Shown here: in pieces, positions 23,359-34,768 of the stretch
Numbering within the stretch: the stretch's first letter is position 1
Layout of the letters: the number at the start of each line of letters is the position of its first letter
NCBI GenBank assembly: GCA_027919835.1
Contig: JANVFP010000010.1
Coordinates: forward strand, 1,178,001-1,242,000
Length of the DNA: 64,000 nt
Reading direction: 5' to 3'
Source of the DNA: Lentinula raphanica
Taxonomy: Eukaryota > Basidiomycota > Agaricomycetes > Agaricales > Omphalotaceae
Program-made: the position numbers and the translations under genes
Notes under the pieces: model-generated
Seen by the model: only the letters and a program-made list of their open reading frames with translations
What the model was told of the DNA's origin: nothing
Database searches by the model: none

Positions 23359-26300
23359 CTACTGGAATTGTTCTCTGCGATCGAGGCTTTTCAGCATGCT
23401 GGGAGCGGCTTTAAGTGGCTGAGGGCCAGGCTTGCTCGGGACCACTGGATTATTACGCTTCTTCAAGTCCGCCCGGGAATTCGAATGGGTTCTATTCCCA
23501 AGCACTGAAATTCCTCCGATACCCGACCTCCCTCCCAATCTTCGAAGGCGGGTTTCCTGTTTAACGAATGCTTCCGCTTGTTGGCGCCCATGCTCGTTTA
23601 TCATCAATGCCGATTTCTTGTTCTAGTAAGCAGCGACGAATTAGATTGAGCCGATGCTCACACACCCAAAGGGACATACCTGTGAAAACCCGAATTCTTC
23701 AAAGGAATCTGCAGTAGTTCTCTGATTCCGACTCCCTCTTGCGCGCACTTGTCGCACACGTGGAATGTCGTTATCGTCATCGTCGATATCTGCATCGACG
23801 AACGAAAGATCATTTGGATCCAAAGCGGGACCGTCATCCTGGACGAAACCCCATCATCAGTATTATATCAACAAATCTATTCATGGAAACTCAAACCTCG
23901 CCGTTTCTAGCCGCTTCTCGTAGCTGGCGCACGACCTCGCTTCTATCAATGATATGCTCGTCGTTCTCATCGTTCTCGTTCTCGTCATTGTCATCATCGT
24001 CCTGACCATAGTTAGGTCCTGTCATGGTGATATCATTGTTGCCATCCCCTAATAAGTACGCCAGCTCAGGATCCCCATCGTCCTTGATGCCAGCTTCGTA
24101 CTGTTGAGCAAACGCCCGAGTCTCATCTTGTCCGGCTATGAAAGCAGTCTCAGTCGCAGCGGATAGAAATCCCCAATTGCCTCACGTACCCAATGATTTG
24201 ATATCTCCTCGAAGCTCAGGTTCCTTCATTTTCCTACGAATCCTGCGATTTTTCTCGTCTTCTTCTTCATCATCACTGCTGTCATCAAGTCCAGCACCTT
24301 TCCTATTTCTTTTTCCATATCGACGTTGACCATCCACGACTTGTTGAGCCAATTCTTCGTCTCGTACGTCATCCGCCTGACGGTGTTCCCTGGGAGTTTA
24401 TGAGTTAGGGTATATGTCTGGTAGTGAGCAAGACACTCACTGATATTTCTCCATAACCTTATCTTCTGCAATCTGGGACTGATCCATCTCCTGATCATCT
24501 ACTAACGTCTCGAGTGTACGATCCAGATGGTCTCCGTCTTCTTCATCCTCCTCGGCCTTTCTGAAACCGAACATTTCATCTTCATCGCTCTCTTGTGCTT
24601 CGCCTTCGATAAATTCCGATTTTTCCAATCTTCGTTTGGTTTTGGGAATCTTTGGATCAGGGTTTCGATGTTTTGTCAAAACTCTTGTCGGGCTAGGGAG
24701 AGAAGGAGATGTTGCATGTCTATTAAAGATCGTCGGACGAGCCATACTCCGAGAAGGCGAACGAGACCCATCTCGTTTTCTGAGTCGATGCAGTCGGTGA
24801 GTTTGTGTCGGAGTTTCTTCTGCGAAATCGGCCTGAGACATCGACAGCTCACGGAATGGCTGCCGGGTGGTATTCTGGGTCGGGTTCACCTGTGTGGTAA
24901 GCTGCGAAAACGGCTGCGAGGGAGTGGGCGGAGGGCGATAAACTTCTGCATTGCCATCGGGGCGGGTTTGGGTAAGGAATCTATTCGGATGCTTAATGAT
25001 CAACCTCTGCAACTGCGAACTGAATTCATAGCGCACCCTTGATCATTTATGTATAGTTCTGGCTTTTTGCTGGTGGACTCGTTCATCTTTTCAAGGCGCA
25101 CGTCTTGCTCCATTTCGAAGACTTTGTCAGCTTTCCGCGCGAGACTTGCATCAACTTCCAGAGCGGGTTGTAAACCAACATCCTGAGTCAGGCCGAGCGT
25201 AGTATTTTTGCGGAGCTTCGCGAAGATATTGCTTGACTAGGGACAAAATGCAGAATTCAGTAGGCGCTTTCAAAAAGACCAAGTGATCGCAACTGACTTT
25301 AATCGGTTCTTGCAAGCTTCCCAGAGCCGGGCGGGATGAACTTGAAGGTTTTTGACTTTCGAGGTCCAAGAAACTAGAAAAGCCCGGCTCCAGTTTGTTT
25401 GGCTGGAAACCCTCTCCATCATCAGAGAATTGGGAAAACCCGTTTATGTCGCCTTCATGAACAACTCCTGGAGCAAGATTCAGTGATGCTTCAGGAGCAG
25501 GTTGGGGGCCAGACGCAGCTGAACTCGCTCGCTGAAGCCTAGTTGCAAAGGGGACAGACGACGGTCTGAGTGGCTCGATTCCAGCGACGCTGAGGGTCTT
25601 CAGAGGGCTTCGAGAAGTTTCCTTGTCTTCATCTGTAGCATAACCATCCGAGGAAACGGAAAGACGACTCGACAGGCCTTCTTCAAGATTGAAGAGAGAA
25701 CCGTGACGTCCTAATGAAGGACTACCACCGCCGGGTTTATGTCGAACAACAGCGGTATTCTCTTTGTCTTCACTCCTATCGTACATGAGGCGGTCGTTGT
25801 TCTCCTTGTCACCTTCGTCCTCGGTAGCACCTCCCTCACAGGAAGAATCGGAATGACGATGGGTTATGTGAGGAGCCGGAATTGATCTGTCAGAGTCTTC
25901 ATCTAGAATCATGGAATCCTGCACCAGGATTGTGCCCAGAGAAGGATGCCGTGTATTGGTATTCTCATCATTCTCATCCTCCTCAGTGTCGGAGTTCACA
26001 ATACCTCGCCTAGACCGTCGACGAGGAAGGTCTTCTTGGTTTGGAGGGTCGTCATCCATGGTGTCTTCATTGACCATAGTGATGTCCTGGTCTTCAAGTC
26101 CGGCTTCGTCCTCTGGTTCGTTTTCATCAAATCTATCACCAGCATCACGCTCATCATGCTCGTCGGGAGCAGGGCTTGCAGACCCTCGCAACGAAGGAGA
26201 CCATTCTTCATCTTCCTCATCATCTTCGTCACGGACAACTTCCCTCTCTTCACTTTCCTTCACCTTCTCAGAGTTCTCCAGCGCTTTCTGAGCATAATAG

Positions 26301-28034
26301 TCCAGACCGTGTCGCTCGGACACCTGGAGCTCCGATTCCAGTGGTCTTCCTCCCCTCCTAACCCATTCTTCGCTCTTCTCCTGAATGCGGCGCGCGTTGC
26401 TGGCATCGATTTTCTCCTTCAATTCCTTGTTCCACTCTTGTTGCGTGCGAGCTTGTGAAGGATTGGTGCGACGTGAACTAGGTATCCCAGCGTATTTTTG
26501 CATGACACGACGGCTGGTGTTGAGGCTGGATCGGCCAGATTTTCGAGCTGCAGCCTCTTCTTTGATGGCCACTTTAATGCTAGTATTGGGATTATCCACA
26601 ACCTCCAAGTCATCGTCATCGTTATCCACCGTTATGCGCCGCTGCTCCTGCTGCTGTATAATTTGCAATTTCTTTTCCTTGAGGCTCTTGGCTTGGGTTT
26701 CCTTGAGTAGCTGGTCCATGTCTACGAGTTGCTCATCATCCGAATCAGCGGCTTCCGGAAGTTCTGGAACGGAATTGAAAGAGGGTTTGGTCACTGTTCG
26801 ATCTGAGTTGTCTTGGACCACCGCATGAAGGGCATGACTAGGTGAAGACGAGAAATCCGAAATTGGATCCATCGAATCTTCCCCTTTCAAAGGTACCGAC
26901 TTGTAATAAGACGATTTTCCAGCACTAATTTCAAATCCATTAATGCAGCCTTATGCAACAGATGAGTGTTTGACCTACACTGTGCTCAAGAGATTACTAA
27001 ACGTTAATTTGTGACTACGTTGAGCGCGAGGAATTGAGACCTGTTTCTCAGCGTTCATTCGTTGACGATCCAAAATAGTTTCCTCGAGTTCTTTCTTTGT
27101 CGGTGCCTATACATGACATATGCTCAAGCCGATGTTAACAAGAACTCGAATCACAACATACCTTGACCTTGCTGGTTTGTGAGCGCCTTCGACGAGCCTT
27201 CGGCACGTCTATATCAGCCGCAGGCTGAAGGACCAGAGGGTTTGAAACTGCACTCGCTTTGCCTTTGGAAGAGGGTTTGGCTCTTCGAGTCATTTCGTGC
27301 TCTGAGTCAGACGTAGGAGGAGTAGTCGAAGAACGAGTTTGAGGTGTGTTGATTGGATGCTTCACAGGTGAAGATGGGTTCGAGCTTTTGGCTAATTCGA
27401 GGTCACTCTCAGCGTCTGAGTCTATGACTTTTGTACGTTTGGAGACGCGTTTTCGAAGGACGGACGGAGAGGGAGAGGGAGATGCTAATGTCTTCTGGGA
27501 CGGTCCAAAAGCCGATGGTGTCAGAGTAGGTAGTGAGCCAGAAAAGTGCTTTGGAGAGTGTGAAGGCTCTGTTTCTGGAGACGGAGAGGCTATGGAGTGT
27601 GATATCTCGGGATCCCCTTGTTTAGAAGACAAAGGCCCAGAGTGAGAGGGCTTGGACCCTTCATCCGGAAGTCCACCTGACATTGCCAAGTCCTTCGACG
27701 AGCTGCCCTCTTCTTCATCCTCGCTTGCATCTATCTTTTTCATCTCTGCTTTCCAGCTCCACGCATAACCAGATGACGCGTCCTTGCTGTCTTCATCGTC
27801 GTCGGTGGTATTCCCATCATCTGCTGCGTCAGCAGACGACGATTTTAGAAGTCCAAGAGTTGAGAAAGTCTCGCTGGGCGTGTCAGAGGTTATTCTTGAA
27901 AGAGATTTGTCGTTTGATACGAAGCGAGATCCGTGATGAACCTGCACCGAAGCAGGGTCCTCGACGGTTTGTTTTGGGCGACCATAGGTTCTCGTTGGCC
28001 GTTTATGAAGAAGAGGTGGTGGCGAGACTGACAT
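23359..28034 (-). CDS. MRC1: Replication checkpoint mediator Mrc1/Claspin
   Basis: Large minus-strand gene with several short introns. The ATG at 28034 gives MSVSPPPLLHKRPTRTYG, followed by a Ser/Pro-rich region. Next comes the conserved helix APTKKELEETILDRQRMNAE and a long acidic, Ser-rich middle section. Many SQ/TQ sites are scattered through it, such as NPSQARTQQ, ETQAKS, EETPTQT and QSQIAED. The Mrc1-like domain includes EDEMFGFRKAEE, DQEMDQSQIAEDKVMEKY and AYLLGDGNND. The C-terminus ends LKSLDRREQFQ. Mrc1 travels with the replisome, links polymerase epsilon and the MCM helicase, and is phosphorylated at SQ/TQ clusters by Mec1/ATR to activate Rad53/Cds1. The clustered SQ/TQ sites fit this. 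The acidic antisense frames through it are shadows. Confidence 0.9.
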
Positions 28035-28732
28035 TCCTAGCTAAACAAGAGCTCGAGTTTGGGAAAGCCTGTCTTGTTGCTGAGCGTCGAAATCCTTGAT
28101 AGCCAAATAGCGGTGGATGTCGAGGAGAGTAAACAGAAATTTGTGACGACAACACTGTCACGCTGTGACAGGCGCGTCTTTACGGCATTCGTTCTGGTCA
28201 CGCATCTCGCTCATCTCTTGCTTCTATGCCAGTCTACGCCTGTCTACGCACGACATGACATCCCGAACCAAAGACCTCATATGCTGCTCATAACTCGGTC
28301 AATAATCCAATCAGTTAACTGTCCTTTCATTTACATAAAAGCTCACAGCTTGGCTTGGTTTACTATGGTCGACATCATTGATCAATGCAACATGGAGAAA
28401 CCTGGAATCATACTTATCCCGAACTCACAAACTCGTCTGCGGTCGAGGCTTTCTTACATAGCTCGAGCCCGAAGGCATTATCCTGAATGATCAGTCATTC
28501 GGTGATACTATAGCGCAACACTTTACCCTGGATAACATACGATCTTGATCTGCTAGATACGAACAACCCTCGATTATCACAGCCCATACACTTTCTTGTA
28601 AGCATCTGCATTCTTACTCGGTGCCATCTTGGTGGCATCATCCCTTCTCAGTTCTGACAGAACTGCACTTGTGTATTTAAAGACCATTGCAGAAATCGGG
28701 CTCCCTCTCCAGGCAATCCTCATCCCTCAGCA
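28035..28732. promoter_or_regulatory. Divergent spacer of MRC1 and the AIFM2-like gene
   Basis: About 700 bp between two start codons. TATTTAA at about 28674-28680 lies about 55 bp upstream of the ATG at 28733 and may be its TATA element. No other motif can be named with confidence. Confidence 0.35.
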
Positions 28733-30188
28733 ATGTCCAGCAAGAAGAGTGACAGCGAGAAGATCACGATTGTAATCGTCGGAGGAGGAATTGGCGGTCT
28801 CGCACTGCTGAACGCTCTCTCAACGAGCATCGACCCCGAAAAACATACCGTCGTCCTTGTCGATGCTCGGCCTTCACATATGCATCTCATCTCTGCTCTT
28901 CGTCTGGTCGTTTCCGACGCTGATGATCTTTTGAATAAAGCAGTCCATCCATATGGTAATCACACCTTCCGAAACAAATTCGCCGGAAATGGGTCGTTTG
29001 TTCATGGATCTGTGACTAGTGTCAAGTTTGGGGACGATGGAAAGGGAGGAGAGTTAATCTTGGATAACGGCGAAATCGTGGCGTATGATGTTCTTGTTCT
29101 CGCTACTGGCTCGAGCTGGCCTCGTCCTTTGGGTTTCCCGACAGAAAGCCGTAGTGCCATTGAAGAACATATCATGGCTCGACGAGCCGAATTCTCCGCC
29201 GCAAAGGATATCCTACTTGTCGGTGGTGGATCTCTCGGCTTAGGTTGGTTTCTTTCTACTTAGCTTATCAGATTGCAATCCTGACCCTGACGTGTTTAGA
29301 GCTTGCTGGTGAACTAAAAGATATCTTTCCCGTGCGTCACCATTTCTCGGATGCCTCTATATTCAAAACTCGACATGACCCTCTTACCATTCCTTAGTCA
29401 AAACCTGTATCAATCATCCATCGCGAACGGCTTCTGCTCAATGACACTTATCCAGATAAATATCGAATCGCGGTGCAAAAAGCAGTTGAAGACCGGGGAG
29501 TCACCGTTCTATTAGGCGATGCTATTACAGCTTCGAACTCCTCAGATGTTTCAACAAGTCAAGTCCCCGAAGGCGGATTTGTTACGGAGCAAGGGAAGAA
29601 ACTCAACCCTGATCTTGTTGTAAGCTCTTGTTCTCGACGTCATCTCGACTCCATACCGAATATTTTTCCTATGTTAGGTACCTACTTGGGGCAATCGTCC
29701 TAACACGTCCTACCTTCCCTCGGATCTGCTTTCATCCACGGGCCATGTCAAAATTCTACCTACGTTCCAGCTTCCTGCATATCCCAATGTCTTTGCCTTT
29801 GGTGATATCATCGACTGGAAGGAACAGAAAGGCGCGGCCAAGGCAGCATTCTTCCACACTCCAAAGGTTGCCAAGAATGTCATGGTTTACCTCGATCTCT
29901 CAGAGCGTGCATCGACGTGTGATCTCATGGCATCGAGGAGGAGTGCAAAGTACACAGGGTGTATGGAGATGATTATGATTACAAACGGAAAGGTGAGTGT
30001 CGGCCTGTGATGTACATAGTCGACTCAGCCTGGATTGCTGACTCGAATGGATCTTCTAGTCGAGAGGCTTGGGCTATTTCAACATTCTATGGGGGATTAT
30101 TGTAGGATCATGGCTCATCACGTTGCTCAAGGCAAAAACTTTGATGATTGGGAGAATACCTAGTCAGACGGGATTTACACCGAAGTGA
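28733..30188 (+). CDS. AIFM2/FSP1-like FAD-dependent NAD(P)H oxidoreductase
   Basis: The ATG at 28733. The N-terminal FAD-binding fold reads ITIVIVGGGIGGLALLNALS. Later come VLVLATGSSWPRP (second dinucleotide-binding signature), ILLVGGGSLGLELAGELKDIFP (NAD(P)H-binding fold, joined across an intron at 29245-29299), and NVFAFGDIIDWKEQKGAAKA, the C-terminal FAD-contact segment with its conserved Gly-Asp. The tail has a hydrophobic stretch (GYFNILWGIIVGSWLITLL), suggesting membrane association. These are AIF-like/AMID flavoproteins that pass electrons from NAD(P)H to quinones. About 400 residues after removal of four short introns. No mitochondrial presequence is obvious. The animal names are used by fold only; orthology is not shown. 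Confidence 0.82.
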
Positions 30189-30394
30189 TTTATAGACATT
30201 TGGAATGTTGATAGACATACATACAGTACATGATTCCTGAGTCCATCGTGCTATGAGACAACCTTTAAAGCTCTAATGTCAATGAACACGGGCAGTGTCA
30301 AGCACACATTCCAGTTCACCACTAGAAGTACAAATGACAAAGATACTTGAACGTGGAGATCCGTCCAACGGCCGATAGTTCACGAATGGTACTA

Positions 30395-32392
30395 TCAGCG
30401 GATAACATCATCGTAAGATGGAGGGGGTAGATCAGCGGTGTTCTGTCGAGCTGGCCCTCTCTGCGCCTGAAGTGATTGCAGTCGCAGGTGCGCATTATCC
30501 CTACTCAGCTGTTCTATCCTTCTCCTCATCTCATCAGCTTGTGCAGTCCTGCCACTAGACGCACTTTCCATTTCCTGCACACGACGTTGCAAACGTCTAT
30601 TCTCCCTCGTCAACGCCCGAGCGGTTTCCTTTAAAGACTCCTGTTCATCACTGGGGGTTCGAAGCTGGGACAAAGACTCCCGCAGCTCCCTCGCTTGATT
30701 CCTCAGTTCACGATTCTCGCGAGATAGGTCCTCGTTTATCATATTTTGTAACTCATCGTCGCCGGTGACTGAGGGCACTTGGGTGGATGCTTCTCGAAGT
30801 TCATGGAGTTGTTCTCGAAGTCGTTCGGATTCCCTAATGGCCTCTTCAGCAACTAGCTTCTGTGCTGCGACGTCACCTTGGTAAAGTTCAAGATGTGACG
30901 TCAGTTCTTCAATCTGTAAGCGGAAGACTGTGTTTTCCCTGCTGAGTTCTTCGACAATATTCGAGGAATCTCGGAGACGGGATATTTCATCGTCCTTTTC
31001 CTGCAACTGCGCTCGCAGTCGTGCAAGTTCAACCAGATTGCCATCCACGTTACGCGACATGCGATTCTGAGAGATGGTTTGTTGCCGCGATAGTCGTGTT
31101 AGGGTTTGCACCGAGGAACGTAGGTCTTCGTTTTCCTGACCTACTGTGATTAGGGTATCTTGGAGGGTCCTGATTTGGGCATACAGCCCACCGAGTTCAT
31201 CCGCCTCGTCTGAACTCGACATTGACGAGGATGTTGTTTGATTAAATGGATCTTTATCTTTTGTCAGCGTCTCATCATGTTCACCAACTAAGTCATACCG
31301 TTGGGTACAGATGGAGTTGAAAACAGCGTTGTAAAGGACTCCGGAACAGTTTCCGGTATATCCAGACCAGCAAGTGCACGATAAACAAGGAAGAGGCCGC
31401 CTACAAAATTATCTCTGGAGAATTGACCCGAACGGTCGACTCCCAAAAGATGCCTGTGATTTGATCATGAGAGATAGACAAGGCTTACTTCATGAAATCG
31501 TAGTTACCATATACTCGATAGTTGTGCATCAGACAGTCGGGCCTTGCGAAATAATGGCAATGCTTCTGTCTCGGCGTCGAGAAAACCGCTTTGCGAACGA
31601 TCGTTCTGCTCAAAGGTTTTGTAGCAGTGGAAGATAAAAGGGGAAGGTACGTTCCAGGTGTCCAGATCAGCTCTGGTAACACGGGCACTGGAAGAAACAA
31701 AGGGAGTGTTTGGTAGAGATGTGCTAGTTGACGGTCCCGGAACGGCGGGGGAATTTGGTGGCACTGGGTTTGCAGTCAAAGTGTTGTTCAACCATAATGG
31801 AAACCTCCAACCTTTGTTTGTATGAGCAAGGTTCCGAAGCGTTGCAGAATCAGATATCGCAGGTGTCGCTGGAAATACTGAGGCTTTAGGAGGTAATGCT
31901 GGAGCGCTTGTAGAGGCAGAATCTTTAGGAGGGATTTGCGGTTCGAGTCCGGTCAAAGCCGCGAGTGGGCTAACTGTAACTTTCGTGTTAGATCACAGCG
32001 AATCTTGAAAGATGCTCAGAGTTCACCCTTCTCCAAAAGCTCGCGATTTAGAGCATTCTCTCCAGATTGTGCCCAACCAATCAACCTCAGTGCAACGGTA
32101 AGTTCTTGTCTGCCAAGCCAACATGTTAAAGAGGGGTTCTTGGGGAGATCAAAAGCTCTCGGACGTACCTCGATAACCAGCCTTTCTCTCCAGTATCTGC
32201 TTCACTCCATATAACCGAAAGAACTTGTGGAGAAAGTTGAGTCGTTAGGAACAGTTTTACTGCTGATTCGGCATCCAAGTTGGCTGCAGCCTTGTCGTGT
32301 TCACGCTTCAGCCGACCTTCATGCGCCTTGAACAGGATCTTGTCAGCCAAAGATAATTCCTCCTCTGTGGGGCGAAACCGAGAGGTGATCAT
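30395..32392 (-). CDS. Ede1/Eps15-like EH-domain endocytic scaffold with coiled coil
   Basis: I chose the ATG at 32392 (MITSRFRPTEEE). EH domain 1 runs to about residue 85 and includes LSPQVLSVIWSEADTGEKGW. A Pro/Ser/Ala linker follows. EH domain 2 includes FEQNDRSQSGFLDAETEAL, LSDAQLSSIW and, across an intron, HLLGVDRSGQFSRDNFVGG, then a DPF tripeptide. The C-terminal third is a long heptad-rich coiled coil ending TADLPPPSYDDVIR. EH domains bind NPF peptides, and DPF motifs bind clathrin adaptors, so a role in early endocytic site assembly is likely. It is shorter than yeast Ede1 and lacks a UBA domain at its end. The first ATG is uncertain because the frame stays open a little upstream. Confidence 0.8.
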
Positions 32393-32815
32393 GGAGATGT
32401 ATAGAGGGAGAGGGATATGTTCTGGTCCATTAGTACTCAACAGTGTTGTCGAGTGTTAACTCTACAGCTTTTTCCACCTTTTCAGCATATGTTTCTTTCA
32501 GCCCCTGGGAACATTGTACTGCGCAATTGAGATTGAATACCAAGCTTCACTCGAAAGAATTTGGGCGTACTGGCTCATAAGTACAGTAAGCTGGATGTGG
32601 TTCAATTTTCGAAGCTGCTTCGAAAACTCCAAAGATGGAGATGAAGGTAACGATATTGTATGTATCAATCGTGATATCACAACAATCGATGAAGTGTCCA
32701 TTCTGGCAATAGAGTCACGTGAATACACCCGTGAGAACAACTATACAGTTGGATTTTCACTCGATCCTCTTCATCGTACGCGAGGCCGTTAACTCACCTT
32801 CAAGAAAAATTCAAG
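32393..32815. promoter_or_regulatory. Divergent spacer of EH gene and RPL3
   Basis: About 420 bp holding the promoters of both genes. Short open frames on both strands have no coding character. No discrete motif could be assigned. Confidence 0.35.
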
Positions 32816-34330
32816 ATGTCGTGAGTGCTTTTCGCGATCAGTGTCGACGCTACTCGTACTAACAAGCACCTATGCCTATAACGCAGTCACCGTAAGGTAA
32901 TTTTCAGTTCTGATCATCGTCTCTAGATCATGCACTTACAAGATCTTTCCTTCCCTTGTAGTATGAGGCCCCCCGCCACGGCTCATTAGGATTCCTGCCA
33001 CGCAAACGTGCTGCTCGCCATCGTGGAAAGGTCAAGTCCTTCCCCAAGGTATGAGGTTCTGAAGCGTGCAGAGGTGATCAGGGATATTTATGAGTTGTGT
33101 GCCAGGATGACCCCAAGAAACCAGTTCACTTGACCGCTGTCATGGGTTACAAGGCTGGTATGACCCATGTCGTCCGTGATCTTGACCGTCCTGGATCCAG
33201 TGCGTACATTTCACTAGCGGTTCGAAATTCGTGTTGAATCATCGTTTCCAGAGATGCACAAACGTGAAGTTGTGGAAGCCGTCACCATCATCGAAACACC
33301 ACCAATGATGGTCGTCGGTGTTGTCGGCTACGTCGAAACTCCCCGTGGACTCCGTACCCTTACCACAGTCTGGGCTTCGCATCTTTCTGACGAAGTCAAA
33401 CGGCGGTTCTACAAAAACTGGTACCGCTCGAAGAAGAAGGCTTTCACCCGCTACGCCAAGAAACACGCCGAGGACGGTGGAAAGTCCATCGCCCGTGAAC
33501 TCGAGCGTATTCGTAAATACTGCACCGTCGTCCGTGTCCTTGCCCACACTCAGATTCGCAAGACCGGTCTATCACAAAAGAAGGCGCACCTGATGGAGAT
33601 CCAGGTCAACGGTGGATCGATTGCGGACAAGGTCGAGTTCGCTCATGGTCTGTTTGAGAAGCCTGTGGAAGTTGGCTCTGTTTTCGAGCAAGACGAGTGT
33701 GTGGATGTCATTGCCGTAACCAAGGGTCACGGATTCGAGGGTGTCACTCACCGATGGGGAACCAAGAAGTTGCCGAGAAAGACGCACAAGGGTCTCAGGA
33801 AAGTTGCTTGTATCGGTGCATGGCATCCTTCCAAGGTCATGTTCTCGGTAGCCCGTGCTGGTCAAAGTGCGTATAAAGCTCCTCCTGCTTGCTACGCCTT
33901 TTGCTCACGATACTTTCTTAGACGGTTACCACCACCGTACCGAAATCAACAAGAAGGTGTACCGTATTGGCTCTGGCTCTGATGAGGGTAACGCAACCAC
34001 GGAGTCCGACGTCACCAAAAAACAAATCACACCTATGGGTGGTTTCCCTCACTATGGTATCGTGAAGAACGATTTCCTCATGCTCAAGGGTTCCATCCCT
34101 GGTACCAAGAAGCGTGTGATTACTATCCGTAAATCCCTCATGGTTCACACATCTCGTCGGGATCTCGAGAAAGTTCAGCTCAAATTCATCGATACTTCGT
34201 CGAAATTCGGGGTATGTCCAAATATATGGGTGTACAGCTTAACCACTGACATGTGCTTTGATAGCACGGTTCATTCCAAACCTTCGAGGAAAAAGCTGCC
34301 TTCCTCGGAACTCTCAAGGCTCGGGCATGA
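32816..34330 (+). CDS. RPL3: 60S ribosomal protein L3 (uL3)
   Basis: Begins with two tiny coding exons: 5 nt (32816-32820) and 10 nt (32887-32896). These join to exon 3 at 32962 to give [20 protein letters not shown]. Later blocks are [59 protein letters not shown] and [20 protein letters not shown], which includes the His region near the peptidyl-transferase centre. The protein ends FLGTLKARA with a TGA at 34328-34330. Length of about 388 residues equals the family norm. uL3 is an essential large-subunit protein assembled early in the nucleolus. Introns crowd at the 5' end, typical of basidiomycete ribosomal protein genes. Confidence 0.97.
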
Positions 34331-34768
34331 GTGGTTGCTTTTCCTTACGCTATTTCTTAGTAGGCTATATGTACCATGTACACCCACACACTATGTTGAT
34401 CTACGATCTCATGCCTCCACAATTCTCAATGGGTGATACTAGGTGATGCTACATCATCTTTGCCGCTATGTACAGTACATTGTAGACGACTTGAAGCTTT
34501 GAATTTTTTGTGCAAGTGATTCTTAGTAAAGGTGCTGAGTCATGAGATCCAGTGATGGGAACAAAATTATTTCCTTCTCTCCAGCCAATTGCAGTGAGCG
34601 ACAGTGTAAGGCTGGCGTTAGGAGCCGCTGCGTGAATTCCTCTATAACAGAGGTCGTCGTATTCGTTAAGGTGCCAGTCGCGGTGAGCTCTCATGTTGTG
34701 AAAACGAACCTAGCCCAGCCCAAACTAAATCTCGTACTTCTATAGGATGACTGCACTTTCCTGGATTG
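34331..34768. other. Intergenic, RPL3 3' end and PPR-gene promoter
   Basis: About 440 bp. No gene, RNA or repeat recognised beyond probable untranslated and promoter sequence. Confidence 0.4.

Noticed and set aside
25911..26828. Long serine-rich plus-strand frames across MRC1
   Set aside because: They are the antisense of acidic Asp/Glu codons (GAx read as TCx, Ser) in Mrc1, and have no starts or domains of their own.
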